DNA of 64,000 nt from Candidatus Poribacteria bacterium (lineage in GTDB: Bacteria; Poribacteria; WGA-4E; WGA-3G). The first letter of the stretch is position 1. Each line of letters opens with the position of its first letter. A model generated the notes under the pieces. That model saw only the letters and a list, made by a program, of their open reading frames with translations. It made no database searches and was not told where the DNA came from. Made by a program: the position numbers and the translations under genes. Location of the stretch: the NCBI GenBank assembly GCA_958295815.1, contig OY282374.1, positions 4,368,682 to 4,432,681 of the forward strand, read 5' to 3'. Positions 1 to 8,976 of the stretch are shown in pieces.

Positions 1-374
1 AACTTACACATAACCAAAACATAGAGGAACCGACGCAAATTACCGATCTTGACGTAACAATCACCGCCACAAAGAAAACGGTGAGCCCGGGTGAAGAAAC
101 GGAACTTACAGCTTCGGTGAAGGGGGTTAGAGGTACCAGTGTCACGCTGAACTGGCTGAACATTACCAAATATGGTGAACTGTCCACTGTCGGTGAAAAT
201 GCAGTTACTTGGACCGCTCCTGACACATTAAATGGAGCCAACGTTCAAGTTGAGGTTATCCAACTCGTTGTGACTGTAATTAGCGAAGTGGTTTCAGTCG
301 GAGCATCTGGAATTGATACCGATACCCAAATTTTTTCAGAAACCAAAACGGTCTTGCTGACCGTTAGAGATTAG
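1..374 (+). CDS. C-terminal part of an Ig-like domain protein (5'-truncated by window)
   Basis: The reading frame is open from base 3 to a TAG at 372-374, so this is the last ~123 residues of a gene that starts outside the window; the GTG at 81 is internal rather than a start. Alternating short beta-strand patterns (TELTASV, VTLNW, AVTWTAP, VQVEVIQLVVTV, KTVLLTVRD) fit an immunoglobulin-like/bacterial surface beta-sandwich. No catalytic motif is visible, and the N-terminal portion that would carry a signal peptide or anchor is missing, so the function is unknown. The next gene begins about 90 bases downstream on the same strand. Confidence 0.6.
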   Translation, partial: LTHNQNIEEPTQITDLDVTITATKKTVSPGEETELTASVKGVRGTSVTLNWLNITKYGELSTVGENAVTWTAPDTLNGANVQVEVIQLVVTVISEVVSVGASGIDTDTQIFSETKTVLLTVRD

Positions 375-461
375 TTAGTAAAAGCAAACTCTGTAACACA
401 TACTATACTTAATTTGCAGACAGAATTTGCTTTTATTTTACATTGTAGGGTATCAGATGAA

Positions 462-1250
462 ATGAAGAGAAATTTAGTTCGCATCTTTACAACTGTTTTG
501 TTTGCTATCGCATTCTCTGGAACAGGATTAAACGCTGGTGTTCAGCAACATCTGGTTCAAAAAGGAGATACGTTGTGGGGAATATCCCGGAAGTATAAAG
601 TTCCTCTCAAATCAATTGTTCAGGCTAACAGGATTAAACTAACCAAACGGTTACAAATCGGGGAGAAATTGCTGATTCCTGGAACAACTACTCAAGCTGG
701 TGCTTGGTATGTTGTTAAAGCAGGCGACACTTTGTCCAGTATCGCACGTCTTTACAAAATTCCATGGAAGGACTTGCAGAGTTTCAACGGTATTTCCTCA
801 CCTCGGAACCTTCAAATTGGTAGAAAAATTTGGATCCCAAACGGTGAGGACCCGTTTGCTTTTGCGAATCCACTCCGAGTCCCGTTAGTTGTGACCTCAA
901 AGTACGGCTATCGACCACATCCTGTGACCCGTCGCTACCGGTTTCATGAGGGTGTAGATTTTCGTGCTGCTACCGGAACACGCGTATATGCTTCGAGAGC
1001 AGGTAAAGTGATTTTTGCTGGGCGGAGAGGCGGTTACGGTAAAATCGTCGGTATAGAACACGGGGACGATTTTACAACCTGGTACGGACACCTGTCGCGT
1101 ATCAGAGTAAAAGTTGGACAATGGGTGTCCCAAGGAAAGGTAATTGGTCTTTCAGGTAACACAGGGATTTCGACAGGACCGCACTTACATTTTGAAATTA
1201 GGTATAAAGGCAGAAGTGAAAAACCAACGCAGTATCTTACCATACAGTAA
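462..1250 (+). CDS. LysM-LysM-M23 peptidoglycan endopeptidase
   Basis: Secreted murein endopeptidase of the M23/LytM family, 262 residues from ATG 462; an upstream TTG at 414 is possible but lacks a good ribosome site. Residues 1-25 form a signal peptide (basic start, hydrophobic core, LNA). Two LysM modules follow (about 30-74 and 82-126; QKGDTLWGISRKY and KAGDTLSSIARLY), for binding peptidoglycan glycan. The C-terminal M23 domain keeps the zinc ligands H162 and D166 (HEGVD) and H243 (HLHFE), with H210 in YGH, so it looks catalytically intact rather than an activator-type degenerate LytM. The stop lies 35 bases inside the next gene, which encodes a lytic transglycosylase fusion; the two are probably translationally coupled and act on the same wall polymer. 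Confidence 0.9.
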   Translation: MKRNLVRIFTTVLFAIAFSGTGLNAGVQQHLVQKGDTLWGISRKYKVPLKSIVQANRIKLTKRLQIGEKLLIPGTTTQAGAWYVVKAGDTLSSIARLYKIPWKDLQSFNGISSPRNLQIGRKIWIPNGEDPFAFANPLRVPLVVTSKYGYRPHPVTRRYRFHEGVDFRAATGTRVYASRAGKVIFAGRRGGYGKIVGIEHGDDFTTWYGHLSRIRVKVGQWVSQGKVIGLSGNTGISTGPHLHFEIRYKGRSEKPTQYLTIQ

Positions 1251-2721
1251 ACGGACCTGGCTCCTCCTAATCCCTATATTTCTCCTATTGTCATACTTTT
1301 TCAGTGAAAAAAACATTCGATCGGATTCACTCAACCTAAGACCTGAAGTTGGCACACGGGGGCTTGGGTTGAGTGGAGCATTTATTAGTAGTGCTGATGA
1401 TGCAACAAGCCCACTTTGGAACCCCGCAGGGCTCGCCGCGCTCCATCGTGGAAATCTTATTTATGATCTGTCCCAAGGTGCGTTCTCCCTCGCTTACCCC
1501 ATCAAATCCATCGGCACATTCGGTATAAATTTTCTCGATTTAAACGGCGGTGATCGGTTTCTGGTAGAACACACCTCCAATCCAATCGGTAGTTTTGAAC
1601 TGGGCAGCAATCAAGCCCTCCTCTCCTATGCAAGGAAGTTAGGTCCTTTGCAACTAGGTGCCAGCACAGGATACAGTCGCGCACCTTACTTCGGTAGCCG
1701 CTGGGCACAAAATTATGACATCGGCATGCTGACGGAACTCAACCCCTATCTTACAGTTGGCATGCGACTCCGTGATATTGCTGGTGTAACCATTCGACAC
1801 GAGAATGGGCAAGTTTTGCAAACTTTCGACCAACATTTCGCTCTCGGCGCAGCTCTGACCCCTCATCCAATTATTCGATGGCATAACCGGTTGAACATTA
1901 ACTCACCGGGTTTCGGCACAAGTTTAGAAATCGGAAATGAAACGATTACTGCTCGGGTCGGTTCAGCATTCTCTTTTGCTACTGATACTCCATCTCAATC
2001 ATGGAGTGCTGGGTTCTCAGTCAACCAACTGGGGAAGCAGCTTCATTACACCTATCTCAATCAAGGAGATCTCGAGTATAAACATCTCGTTTCAATAGGC
2101 ATGTCTTTTGGCGGGCAGCAACCCACTACCCAAAAATCAGAAACTCATACAAAAATACAACAATCCCATATTGAAGATACGACTACAATACAACCAACAA
2201 CAGCAAAATCTACAACTCAAACACAACAGCCAAAACAGAAACAGTCAAAGTACAAAACCTTCCAAATCGCAGAAGAACATGACGTTGATGTAGAACTTCT
2301 CCTCGCTATCATCTTTGCTGAATCCAATTTTAACCCGCTCGCTGTATCCCAAAACGGGGCAGGGGGTTTAATGCAGCTGATGCCGCACACCGCCCGAGAA
2401 CTTGGACTCAAAGTCCCAAAATATAACGATAAACGAAAACCTAAGCGTGATGCGACCGTAGATGAACGTTTTGACCCAACCAAAAACCTACATGCCGGTT
2501 TAACCTATTTCAAGAAACTTTTTAAAAAACATAGAGGTGATCTAACGCTAGCACTCGGAGCTTACAACGTTGGACCCGCCAGGGTGAGAATACGGGGTCC
2601 TCTCATCAGCAAAGGTAAAAGATATGCCAAAAAGGTGATAACCCGCTCACAACTCTACCGTGATAATGCCGAAAAAAGGGAAGTTGATCTCAAACGGTTA
2701 GAAGCCGTACTTAATAATTAG
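1216..2721 (+). CDS. PorV/UPF0164-like beta-barrel fused to a lytic transglycosylase (SLT) domain
   Basis: A 501-residue two-domain protein. I place the start at GTG 1216, preceded by AAAGG at 1206-1210; this gives a short basic N-terminus and a hydrophobic signal/anchor (WLLLIPIFLLLSYFF). Residues ~45-305 look like a PorV/UPF0164-type outer-membrane barrel: the opening GTRGLGLSGAF, then DDATSPLWNPAGLA, then alternating hydrophobic strands ending in GMSFGG. A Gln/Thr-rich linker (~308-350) leads to an SLT domain with catalytic Glu369 (FAESNFNP), GLMQLMP and LALGAYNVGP. SLT enzymes cleave the MurNAc-GlcNAc bond; on this fold it would be held at the outer membrane facing the periplasm. The gene overlaps the M23 peptidase by 35 bases. 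Domain calls are by motif; the fusion is seen directly. Confidence 0.82.
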   Translation: MKNQRSILPYSKRTWLLLIPIFLLLSYFFSEKNIRSDSLNLRPEVGTRGLGLSGAFISSADDATSPLWNPAGLAALHRGNLIYDLSQGAFSLAYPIKSIGTFGINFLDLNGGDRFLVEHTSNPIGSFELGSNQALLSYARKLGPLQLGASTGYSRAPYFGSRWAQNYDIGMLTELNPYLTVGMRLRDIAGVTIRHENGQVLQTFDQHFALGAALTPHPIIRWHNRLNINSPGFGTSLEIGNETITARVGSAFSFATDTPSQSWSAGFSVNQLGKQLHYTYLNQGDLEYKHLVSIGMSFGGQQPTTQKSETHTKIQQSHIEDTTTIQPTTAKSTTQTQQPKQKQSKYKTFQIAEEHDVDVELLLAIIFAESNFNPLAVSQNGAGGLMQLMPHTARELGLKVPKYNDKRKPKRDATVDERFDPTKNLHAGLTYFKKLFKKHRGDLTLALGAYNVGPARVRIRGPLISKGKRYAKKVITRSQLYRDNAEKREVDLKRLEAVLNN

Positions 2722-2766
2722 AAAGGGTGCGCTCACGAAGCACGCCTCCAGCTGCGAGGAAATAAA

Positions 2767-4029
2767 ATGGATAAAATTAGATTGGCAATCGTTGGATGTG
2801 GTGGCATGGGACATCGACACATGTACGGATTGGCGGAACTCCATCGTGCAGGATGGACACGATTTAACCTTGTCGGTGCTTGCGACCCAGTCCTCGCCAA
2901 TGCCGAGTCACTCGCTGAGCAAGCAGAAGAACGTTTCGGTCAAAAACCTGCTGTTGTTGGAAGTCTGGAAGAGTTGGCTGAAGTCGGCGTAGATGCTGTG
3001 GACGTGACAACTACGCCGCCATATCATCATACCGTCGCTATAGAAACACTTGAACGCGGCTGGCATACCATGGTAGAAAAACCGATGGGACTCACTGTTC
3101 GGGCGTGTAACCTGATCCGTCGTGCCGCTGATGCGTCTGAAGCGATTCTCAGTGTTGCAGAAAACTATCGGCGCGATCCCATCAATAGACTTGCGAGAGC
3201 ACTTCTTGATGCGGAAGTCATCGGCACCCCGCGTTTCCTCATTCACCAAGCAATCGGTGGCACAAACCGAATGACCATCTCTGTCTGGCGACATCAGAAG
3301 GATCAGAGCGGCGTATTGCTGGATGTTGGTGTGCACTATGCCGATATGATCGAGTATCTACTCGGTGAGATCGACACCGTCTACGCACAAACACGGCTTC
3401 ACGAACCTATCCGGCACAATTCTGCCGCAGTGACCGGTGAGTCTGGCTCTAATCCATCTGGAGTCTATACGAAATGGCAACGCAAAATGCCAGCTGAATT
3501 TGAGGCAACCGCAGAGGATGCCGCCTACGCAACCTTGACCTTCAAAAGCGGTGCTGTGGGGCAGTATATTGAAGACCACGGGGCATGGGGAGAAGGTGGC
3601 TGGCTCCGCAAAATTCACGGATCCAAAGGCTCCATGACGCTTCCCGGAGATCGGAGCGGTAGACTTATTACCCTCAACATTGACGGACAAGAACCACTCA
3701 GCGACGAAAGGCTCTTGGACCTCGTACCGGACTTTCGCTTAGATGCTGTCACGACAGATCTATTCGGTGGCGATCGACTGTGGAACTATGAGCTGCCATT
3801 CACGCAAATCGACGCGAAGATTATTGCTATTGAATATGGGGATTTCGCTGAAGCTATCGCCGGAAACAGTGAAGTTGAGGTTGATGCTTATCAAGGCACC
3901 CGCTCAGTTGCTGTCTCCTACGCCATGCTTGAGTCTGGTGCAACCGGCAAGATTGTTCAGATGGACGATATGCTGGACGAGTCAATCAATACATATCAAA
4001 GCGAAATTGATGAAGGGTTGGGCATTTAA
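2767..4029 (+). CDS. Gfo/Idh/MocA family NAD(P)-dependent oxidoreductase
   Basis: A 420-residue cytosolic oxidoreductase with an N-terminal Rossmann fold (GCGGMGHRH at 10-18) and the family's EKP catalytic signature at 104-106. The conserved DVGVHYAD segment in the C-terminal domain supplies the usual active-site His. Members oxidise or reduce sugars, inositols and sugar derivatives with bound NAD(P); the exact substrate cannot be read from sequence. ATG 2767 follows GAGGAAATAAA. The next gene, another family member, starts 38 bases after the stop, so the two are likely co-transcribed and may act in sequence on one carbohydrate. At 420 residues it is somewhat longer than typical ~340-380-residue relatives. 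Confidence 0.85.
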   Translation: MDKIRLAIVGCGGMGHRHMYGLAELHRAGWTRFNLVGACDPVLANAESLAEQAEERFGQKPAVVGSLEELAEVGVDAVDVTTTPPYHHTVAIETLERGWHTMVEKPMGLTVRACNLIRRAADASEAILSVAENYRRDPINRLARALLDAEVIGTPRFLIHQAIGGTNRMTISVWRHQKDQSGVLLDVGVHYADMIEYLLGEIDTVYAQTRLHEPIRHNSAAVTGESGSNPSGVYTKWQRKMPAEFEATAEDAAYATLTFKSGAVGQYIEDHGAWGEGGWLRKIHGSKGSMTLPGDRSGRLITLNIDGQEPLSDERLLDLVPDFRLDAVTTDLFGGDRLWNYELPFTQIDAKIIAIEYGDFAEAIAGNSEVEVDAYQGTRSVAVSYAMLESGATGKIVQMDDMLDESINTYQSEIDEGLGI

Positions 4030-4067
4030 CTATCTCGTAGTTGTGCCTTAGAGGACAATCTATATCA

Positions 4068-5132
4068 ATGACAAACAAGCAAGAATTCGGAATTGGTTTG
4101 ATTGGGTTGGGTATTGGACAGCAGCATCTACTCGGCTATCAACGTCAAGGCTTACGCGTTGCCGCGATCTGTGACAAGGATACCGCACGCCTTAACGAGG
4201 TGGGAGAGCGGTTTCAGATTGATAAACGATATACCCGCATCGCTGACCTGATTGCTGATGCCGATGTTGATGTTGTTGACATGGCGGTGCAGCCGTGGAT
4301 CCGTTCCCCTATCGTCAAAGCCGCCGCTGAGGCTGGCAAACACATTCTCTGCCAAAAACCGTTCTCAATGTCAATGCAACAAGCCGTCGAAATGGTGGAA
4401 ACCTGTGAGCAACACAATGTGCATCTCACGGTGAACCAGAATTCTTGCTTCGTTCCCGGCTTCCTCGCTATTGAACCCTACATCAACGCAGAATACCTTG
4501 GTGAAATCTATCACGTCTCAATAACCTGCAACGGATTTTACACCGAGTTTCCCGAACGTCACTTGATCCCCGCAATGCAGGTGCATCATGTCGGGCTTGT
4601 CCATAAATGGTTCGGTGAGTACGAGAGTGTTTATTGCCAAGCACACGGGCATAACAGGTCTATTGAAGCGGGCGAAACCATGTCTGTTTCACTCTTCACA
4701 AGTCGTAGCGGTATACAAGGCTTGCTTTCTTGCAACTGGGCGTTCCTCGTCGATTCCGGACGCAATTTGCAACATCCGCACGAAGAAATTCGTATTCAAG
4801 GCACAAAAGGGGCTATCTACGGGAATAGCGAAGACATGACGGTTCATCTTACGGAACCAGAAACCCGCGAAATTAAACCGTCAATAGAGGGAACATGGTT
4901 TCCAGATGCTTTTGGAAACGTGATGGCACATTTCTTGGAATGCCTCAGCATTGGAGAGAAGCCTATTACTAACGGGCGCAGCAATCTACACGTTGTCCAA
5001 ACGCTTTTCGCTATGCACCAGTCTGCGAGTTCAGGGGAGGTTGTCTTACTTGACGATATTTCCTTGGATGGCGACTACAATCTAAACCCGCATCCCGTCC
5101 ATAGCGCGGATGATATAACTATCTTGCAGTAA
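4068..5132 (+). CDS. Gfo/Idh/MocA family oxidoreductase (QKP variant)
   Basis: A 354-residue Rossmann-fold oxidoreductase. I prefer ATG 4068, behind GAGGA at 4051-4055, over an in-frame TTG at 4041. The N-terminus has the dinucleotide motif GLIGLGIG; the usual EKP motif appears as QKP (LCQKPFSMSM), which keeps the conserved Lys, a common variant. A C-terminal oligomerisation/active-site domain follows. It is the second gene of a two-gene plus-strand unit with the preceding family member. The substrate is unknown, but pairing of two such enzymes is typical of catabolic oxidation and reduction of cyclic polyols or sugar acids. It converges with the minus-strand gene ending at 5254. Confidence 0.85.
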   Translation: MTNKQEFGIGLIGLGIGQQHLLGYQRQGLRVAAICDKDTARLNEVGERFQIDKRYTRIADLIADADVDVVDMAVQPWIRSPIVKAAAEAGKHILCQKPFSMSMQQAVEMVETCEQHNVHLTVNQNSCFVPGFLAIEPYINAEYLGEIYHVSITCNGFYTEFPERHLIPAMQVHHVGLVHKWFGEYESVYCQAHGHNRSIEAGETMSVSLFTSRSGIQGLLSCNWAFLVDSGRNLQHPHEEIRIQGTKGAIYGNSEDMTVHLTEPETREIKPSIEGTWFPDAFGNVMAHFLECLSIGEKPITNGRSNLHVVQTLFAMHQSASSGEVVLLDDISLDGDYNLNPHPVHSADDITILQ

Positions 5133-5253
5133 TATTAAGCAGGCGGACGGTGCCATCCATCGGTTGTCTCTAAATCAATGCTGTGTCCACTTTCTGCCTC
5201 CGGCTGTCCGCCAACACCACTATTTCATCATCTGAGTCTTTGCCTTTATCCGT

Positions 5254-6441
5254 TTACCACTCACCTCTCCGATCAGGCCAGGGGTGTGCCTTGGCTACCT
5301 CTTCGTTAAGCTCAGTACCCCACCCCGGACGCGTCGGTATCTTCATATAGCCGTCTACAATGTCTGGAACGTGTGTAGCCAAATCGTCTTTCCACGGAAC
5401 ATCGTCAATATCTATCTCCATGATCCGTACGTTAGGCAACACAGCACAGAGACTCGCGCTCATGTGGGTGGCGAGATGGCTGTAGTAATTGTGGGGAGCG
5501 ACGTTAAGTTGGAACACATTCGCCAAGTCACCAATCTTCTTTGAAGGGGAAAATCCGTTCCACGGCACATCTATCATGAATACATCAGCAGCACGACACT
5601 CAAAATAGGGTAGATATTCGCGCATGTAATAGAGATTTTCGCCAGTGCATATCTTCGTGGTCGTCGAATCCTTGATTTGACGAATAGCCTCGTGGTCGTA
5701 CATATCAATCTCCAGCCATAGCATATCGAACTGTTCAAGTACTTTGGCGATACGCATGCACGCCTCTGGTTTAAAGTTGAAGTTCAGATCGAGATTGATA
5801 CCGACATCAGGTCCGACTGCTTCCCTGAAGGTCCCGATTAAAGTTTCGATGTGCCGTAGGACTTGAGGCGTTACATTTCCGTCGGTGGTGCCGGGTCCGC
5901 CACCGAAACCGCCAAAATGGACAGAAGCTGTGTCCCCAGGAAAAATAACGTTGGTTTTAAGCGCGGTAAATCCCCTTTCAACGACTTCACGACCCAACGC
6001 TGCAATGTCGTCCATCGTCCTTAAGGGAGGGACGCCAATAAGCTCATAATTCCGGGCACGAGAACTCCCACAGTGCGACCAATAAACTCGAATATCATCA
6101 CGAGTCGGTCCACCGAACAACTCGACAACGGAGATTCCTAATGCTTTAGCCTTAATATCTACCAAGGCACACTCTATACCAGCGATCGCCTTTGCGGCGA
6201 TACCACCAGGGCTTTGTCGAGAGCCACGAATCATATCCCAAAACCGCATCTCATAAGGGCGCGGGTCGCGTCCGACGAGCAGCGGCGTAAAGTCTTTGAT
6301 TGTTCCAGCTACGCCGTTGGGATTTCTGCCGTCACTGCATTCACCATAACCGGTGACACCTTCATCAGTCTCCACCTTAACAAAAGTCCAAGGTCGCCAA
6401 CCTGCGTCCACAATAAAAGTCTCAATATTTGTAATTTTCAT
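5254..6441 (-). CDS. Mandelate racemase/muconate lactonizing family dehydratase (galactonate dehydratase-like)
   Basis: A 395-residue enolase-superfamily enzyme; ATG at 6441 follows an AAGGAAGG ribosome site. The N-terminal capping domain (about 1-120) precedes a TIM barrel. Metal ligands are D218 (DLNFN), E244 (LEID) and E268 (TGEN). The K-x-N at 162-164 (LKTN) and H317 (APHNYY) stand at the two catalytic-base positions. That ligand set with a C-terminal His resembles the MR subgroup of sugar-acid dehydratases such as D-galactonate dehydratase, which abstract the alpha-proton of an aldonate and release water. The exact acid is inference. The gene lies 10 bases downstream of a Gfo/Idh/MocA gene on the same strand, consistent with a sugar-acid route. 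Confidence 0.85.
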   Translation of the reverse strand: MKITNIETFIVDAGWRPWTFVKVETDEGVTGYGECSDGRNPNGVAGTIKDFTPLLVGRDPRPYEMRFWDMIRGSRQSPGGIAAKAIAGIECALVDIKAKALGISVVELFGGPTRDDIRVYWSHCGSSRARNYELIGVPPLRTMDDIAALGREVVERGFTALKTNVIFPGDTASVHFGGFGGGPGTTDGNVTPQVLRHIETLIGTFREAVGPDVGINLDLNFNFKPEACMRIAKVLEQFDMLWLEIDMYDHEAIRQIKDSTTTKICTGENLYYMREYLPYFECRAADVFMIDVPWNGFSPSKKIGDLANVFQLNVAPHNYYSHLATHMSASLCAVLPNVRIMEIDIDDVPWKDDLATHVPDIVDGYMKIPTRPGWGTELNEEVAKAHPWPDRRGEW

Positions 6442-6451
6442 AGTACCTTCC

Positions 6452-7453
6452 TTATAGTTTGATAATTTCTCCTCGCTGATGCGATTCAAGAAGCGCGTCA
6501 CAAACACGCATTGTATTTACTGCTACCTCAGACCAGTGCGCTTCAAGGTTCCCAGATTGCACAATCTGAGAGAATCGTTCAATCATCGCAACTTCCTGAA
6601 TACACCCGTCAATTGTGTTTCTCTCATTGCCATCCATCCCGTGAACCCAGAATCGGGCGGAGTCCTCAGATGTAGGGACGGTGAAATCATCACAAACAAT
6701 TGAGGCACGTGTACCAGCCACCTCAAACCACTTTCGGAGTCCTGTATCAAATCCACAATCCAAAGTAGCAATACGTTCATCACTGAACCAGAGAATACCC
6801 GCAAGGTTGAAATCGACCCCGACCTTGTAGCGCGCGGTTGCGAAGACCTGTGCTGGCATGTCATCAAATGCCCAGAGAATTGCACAGATGCAGTAATAAC
6901 CTAAATCACCGAGGCTGCCACCTGCGAATTCCTTCATAGCGCGAATATTCCCGACGGGAATTGTATCCCAATTGAAAGTAAACGCCGCTGTCACTCGGCG
7001 GAGTTGCCCAAGGGTAGCATCCGTTATTTTCTGCTTCATTGCCGCGGTGCGTTCATGATGAACCCACATAACTCCATCCATGAGTTGTACACCGTTTTGG
7101 CGACAAGCATCTGCCATAGCGATAGCTTCATCAGCATTTGCGGCGAGCGGTTTTTCACAGAGGACGTGCTTGCCATGTTCTGCTGCTTTGATTGTCCATT
7201 CAGCATGGAGAGAGGGAGGCAAAGGAATGTAGATAGCATCAAGCGATTCGTCGGCGAGAAGCGAGTCGTAAGTGCCGTAAGTTACAGGAACATTGTGTTC
7301 TTTTCCCCATGTCGCGGCTCGTTCTTCAGTTCGACTCGCGACTGCAACTAAGTCCGAATTTTCGGCGAGATGAATTGCGCGGGCAACCTTTGTGGCGATA
7401 TTCGCCGTGCTGAGAATACCCCAGCGTACCGGTGGTCTTGCTTCAGTTGTCAT
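6452..7453 (-). CDS. Gfo/Idh/MocA family oxidoreductase
   Basis: A 333-residue NAD(P)-dependent oxidoreductase. The reading frame stays open upstream to about 7612, but ATG 7453 has GGAG just before it and places the Rossmann strand (WGILSTANIATKVARAI) at the expected distance from the N-terminus. The EKP motif is present (LCEKPLAANADEA), as is DLGYYCI in the C-terminal domain. Family relatives include glucose-fructose oxidoreductase and trans-dihydrodiol dehydrogenases. Only 10 bases separate it from the downstream enolase-superfamily dehydratase, so they form a two-gene operon. It is divergent from the binding-lipoprotein gene at 7672; the 218-base gap should carry promoters for both. Confidence 0.85.
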   Translation of the reverse strand: MTTEARPPVRWGILSTANIATKVARAIHLAENSDLVAVASRTEERAATWGKEHNVPVTYGTYDSLLADESLDAIYIPLPPSLHAEWTIKAAEHGKHVLCEKPLAANADEAIAMADACRQNGVQLMDGVMWVHHERTAAMKQKITDATLGQLRRVTAAFTFNWDTIPVGNIRAMKEFAGGSLGDLGYYCICAILWAFDDMPAQVFATARYKVGVDFNLAGILWFSDERIATLDCGFDTGLRKWFEVAGTRASIVCDDFTVPTSEDSARFWVHGMDGNERNTIDGCIQEVAMIERFSQIVQSGNLEAHWSEVAVNTMRVCDALLESHQRGEIIKL

Positions 7454-7556
7454 ACTACTCCGTCTAATGCTCTGATACCTTAGTTTACCAGATAATATAG
7501 CGGATAATAGAAAATAGGTCAAGCACATAGGAATCAAGGAATAGACCGTTTTTAAC

Positions 7557-7596
7557 TTGATTTTCACAGCAAAAATGGTAGAATAAAAACTATAAT
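7557..7596 (+). promoter_or_regulatory. Candidate promoter for the binding-lipoprotein gene
   Basis: TTGATT at 7557-7562 is followed after 16 bases by TAGAAT (7579-7584); a perfect TATAAT also lies at 7591-7596 without a good -35. Either could serve the gene starting at 7672. Assigned by eye only. Confidence 0.35.
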
Positions 7597-7671
7597 AGTA
7601 AGCATACATCATGTGTGATTATCTTGAAAACTAAGTAGTAAGGACACACTATGTGTCATCAAAGGAGTTTT

Positions 7672-8838
7672 ATGAACATTAGAAAAATCATAGCATTCAT
7701 GCTTCCTGTCGCAATTGCCGCGCTAATTGTGGGGCTTTCCTCTTGTGACCGGATTTCCGAAATTGTCCAACCTACTACACCCCAAACCCAAAAACCCAGC
7801 GAGGAAATTACCATTGGGGTCGTCATACCCTTGACAGGACGACTCGGCGACTCGTTTGGAAAACCGATACAACAAGGCTTTGAATTAGCATTGAATGAAA
7901 TCAACAACGCACAACCCAGCGGTGCGCAACTCAAATTCATTATTGAAGACGATCAGAGCACCGTAGACGGAGCGGTTGAAGCCTTTAATAAATTCATTCA
8001 TCAAGAAGACGTGTCTGTTATTCTCGGACCAGCTACCTCAAGTCAAACTGAGAAGGCATTTCCAATTGCACAAGATAATCAGGTTGTAGCGATAAGTCCG
8101 ACCTCCGCCGCTCGAGGTCTTAGCGCGATTGGTGATTTTGTCTTCCGCGTCGCGCTTACCACAGACGTACTCACCCCCAGCGGTATTGAAGCAACGCAAG
8201 CAAAACTTGGTTATCAAAAAGCTGCTACGATATATGATGAAACCGACTTTTTCTCTACCGATGCAGACGCGGCAGTACGGGAAGTCCTCGCTGCTAACGG
8301 GGTCGAAGTACTAATTACCGAAACCTTTCAAGGCGGTGATACTGACTTTTCTGAACAATTAACCCGAATACATGCGCTGGATCCTGACGTCATCTTTGTT
8401 TCATCCTTACCACCAGAAAAACCCGGAATACTAACGCAAGGGCATCAACTCGGTATATCTGCTCTCTTTATAGTGCGTACATTGACTGCGGCAGACGTTC
8501 AGACCGCAGGGGCAGCTGCCGAGGGCGCGATGACCTTTATAGGATGGGGCAGTGCTATCGACACACCGGTAAATCAAGCTTTCGTACAGAATTATAGTGC
8601 CAAATACGGTATTGAGCCGAACAATTACGCCGCGCGTTCGTATGCCACACTTCATATTCTGGCGGCAGCGATCGCGAATGCACAATCAACCGATTCTGCT
8701 TCAATTCGAGACGCACTTGCTAATATCAAAGACCTTGACACAATCTTTGGTAAATTCTCTTTTGATACTAATGGGGACGCTGTCTACGACGCGAAGGTAT
8801 TGATTGTTAAGGAAGGTGAATTGGTACTTTTCGAGTAA
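7672..8838 (+). CDS. Branched-chain amino-acid-type ABC substrate-binding lipoprotein
   Basis: A 388-residue periplasmic-binding protein of the LivJ/Peripla_BP_6 type. ATG 7672 is preceded by AAAGGAG; an ATG at 7651 is less likely. A signal ends in the lipobox LSSC, with Cys25 as the lipidated residue. The mature part opens with the family pattern TIGVVIPLTGRLGDSFGKP and continues with IIEDDQS, GPATSSQ and AISPTSAA, matching type I binding proteins of LIV transporters. These bind amino acids, amides or aromatic acids. No permease or ATPase gene lies nearby, so it must share a transporter encoded elsewhere or act as a sensor; the ligand is not predictable. A terminator follows immediately. Confidence 0.85.
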   Translation: MNIRKIIAFMLPVAIAALIVGLSSCDRISEIVQPTTPQTQKPSEEITIGVVIPLTGRLGDSFGKPIQQGFELALNEINNAQPSGAQLKFIIEDDQSTVDGAVEAFNKFIHQEDVSVILGPATSSQTEKAFPIAQDNQVVAISPTSAARGLSAIGDFVFRVALTTDVLTPSGIEATQAKLGYQKAATIYDETDFFSTDADAAVREVLAANGVEVLITETFQGGDTDFSEQLTRIHALDPDVIFVSSLPPEKPGILTQGHQLGISALFIVRTLTAADVQTAGAAAEGAMTFIGWGSAIDTPVNQAFVQNYSAKYGIEPNNYAARSYATLHILAAAIANAQSTDSASIRDALANIKDLDTIFGKFSFDTNGDAVYDAKVLIVKEGELVLFE

Positions 8839-8860
8839 TCTGCTGTTGAGTAATACATCC

Positions 8861-8898
8861 AAGCGCACAAACATCCCTGATTTCCGATGTGCGCTTTT
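8861..8898 (+). terminator. Rho-independent terminator
   Basis: AAGCGCACA (8861-8869) pairs with TGTGCGCTT (8888-8896) around an 18-base loop, followed by TT. It sits 22 bases after the binding-lipoprotein stop. Confidence 0.7.
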
Positions 8899-8976
8899 GC
8901 TATTATGGTTTTTTAGGAGTGTCCAGTCAGCCGTAAGTCGTAATTATCTCACACACCTTTTTAAGCTACAAAAATC

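Noticed and set aside
5142..5212. Inverted GGCGGAC/GTCCGCC between convergent genes as terminator
   Set aside because: The loop is 57 bases and no T-run follows; too weak to call.
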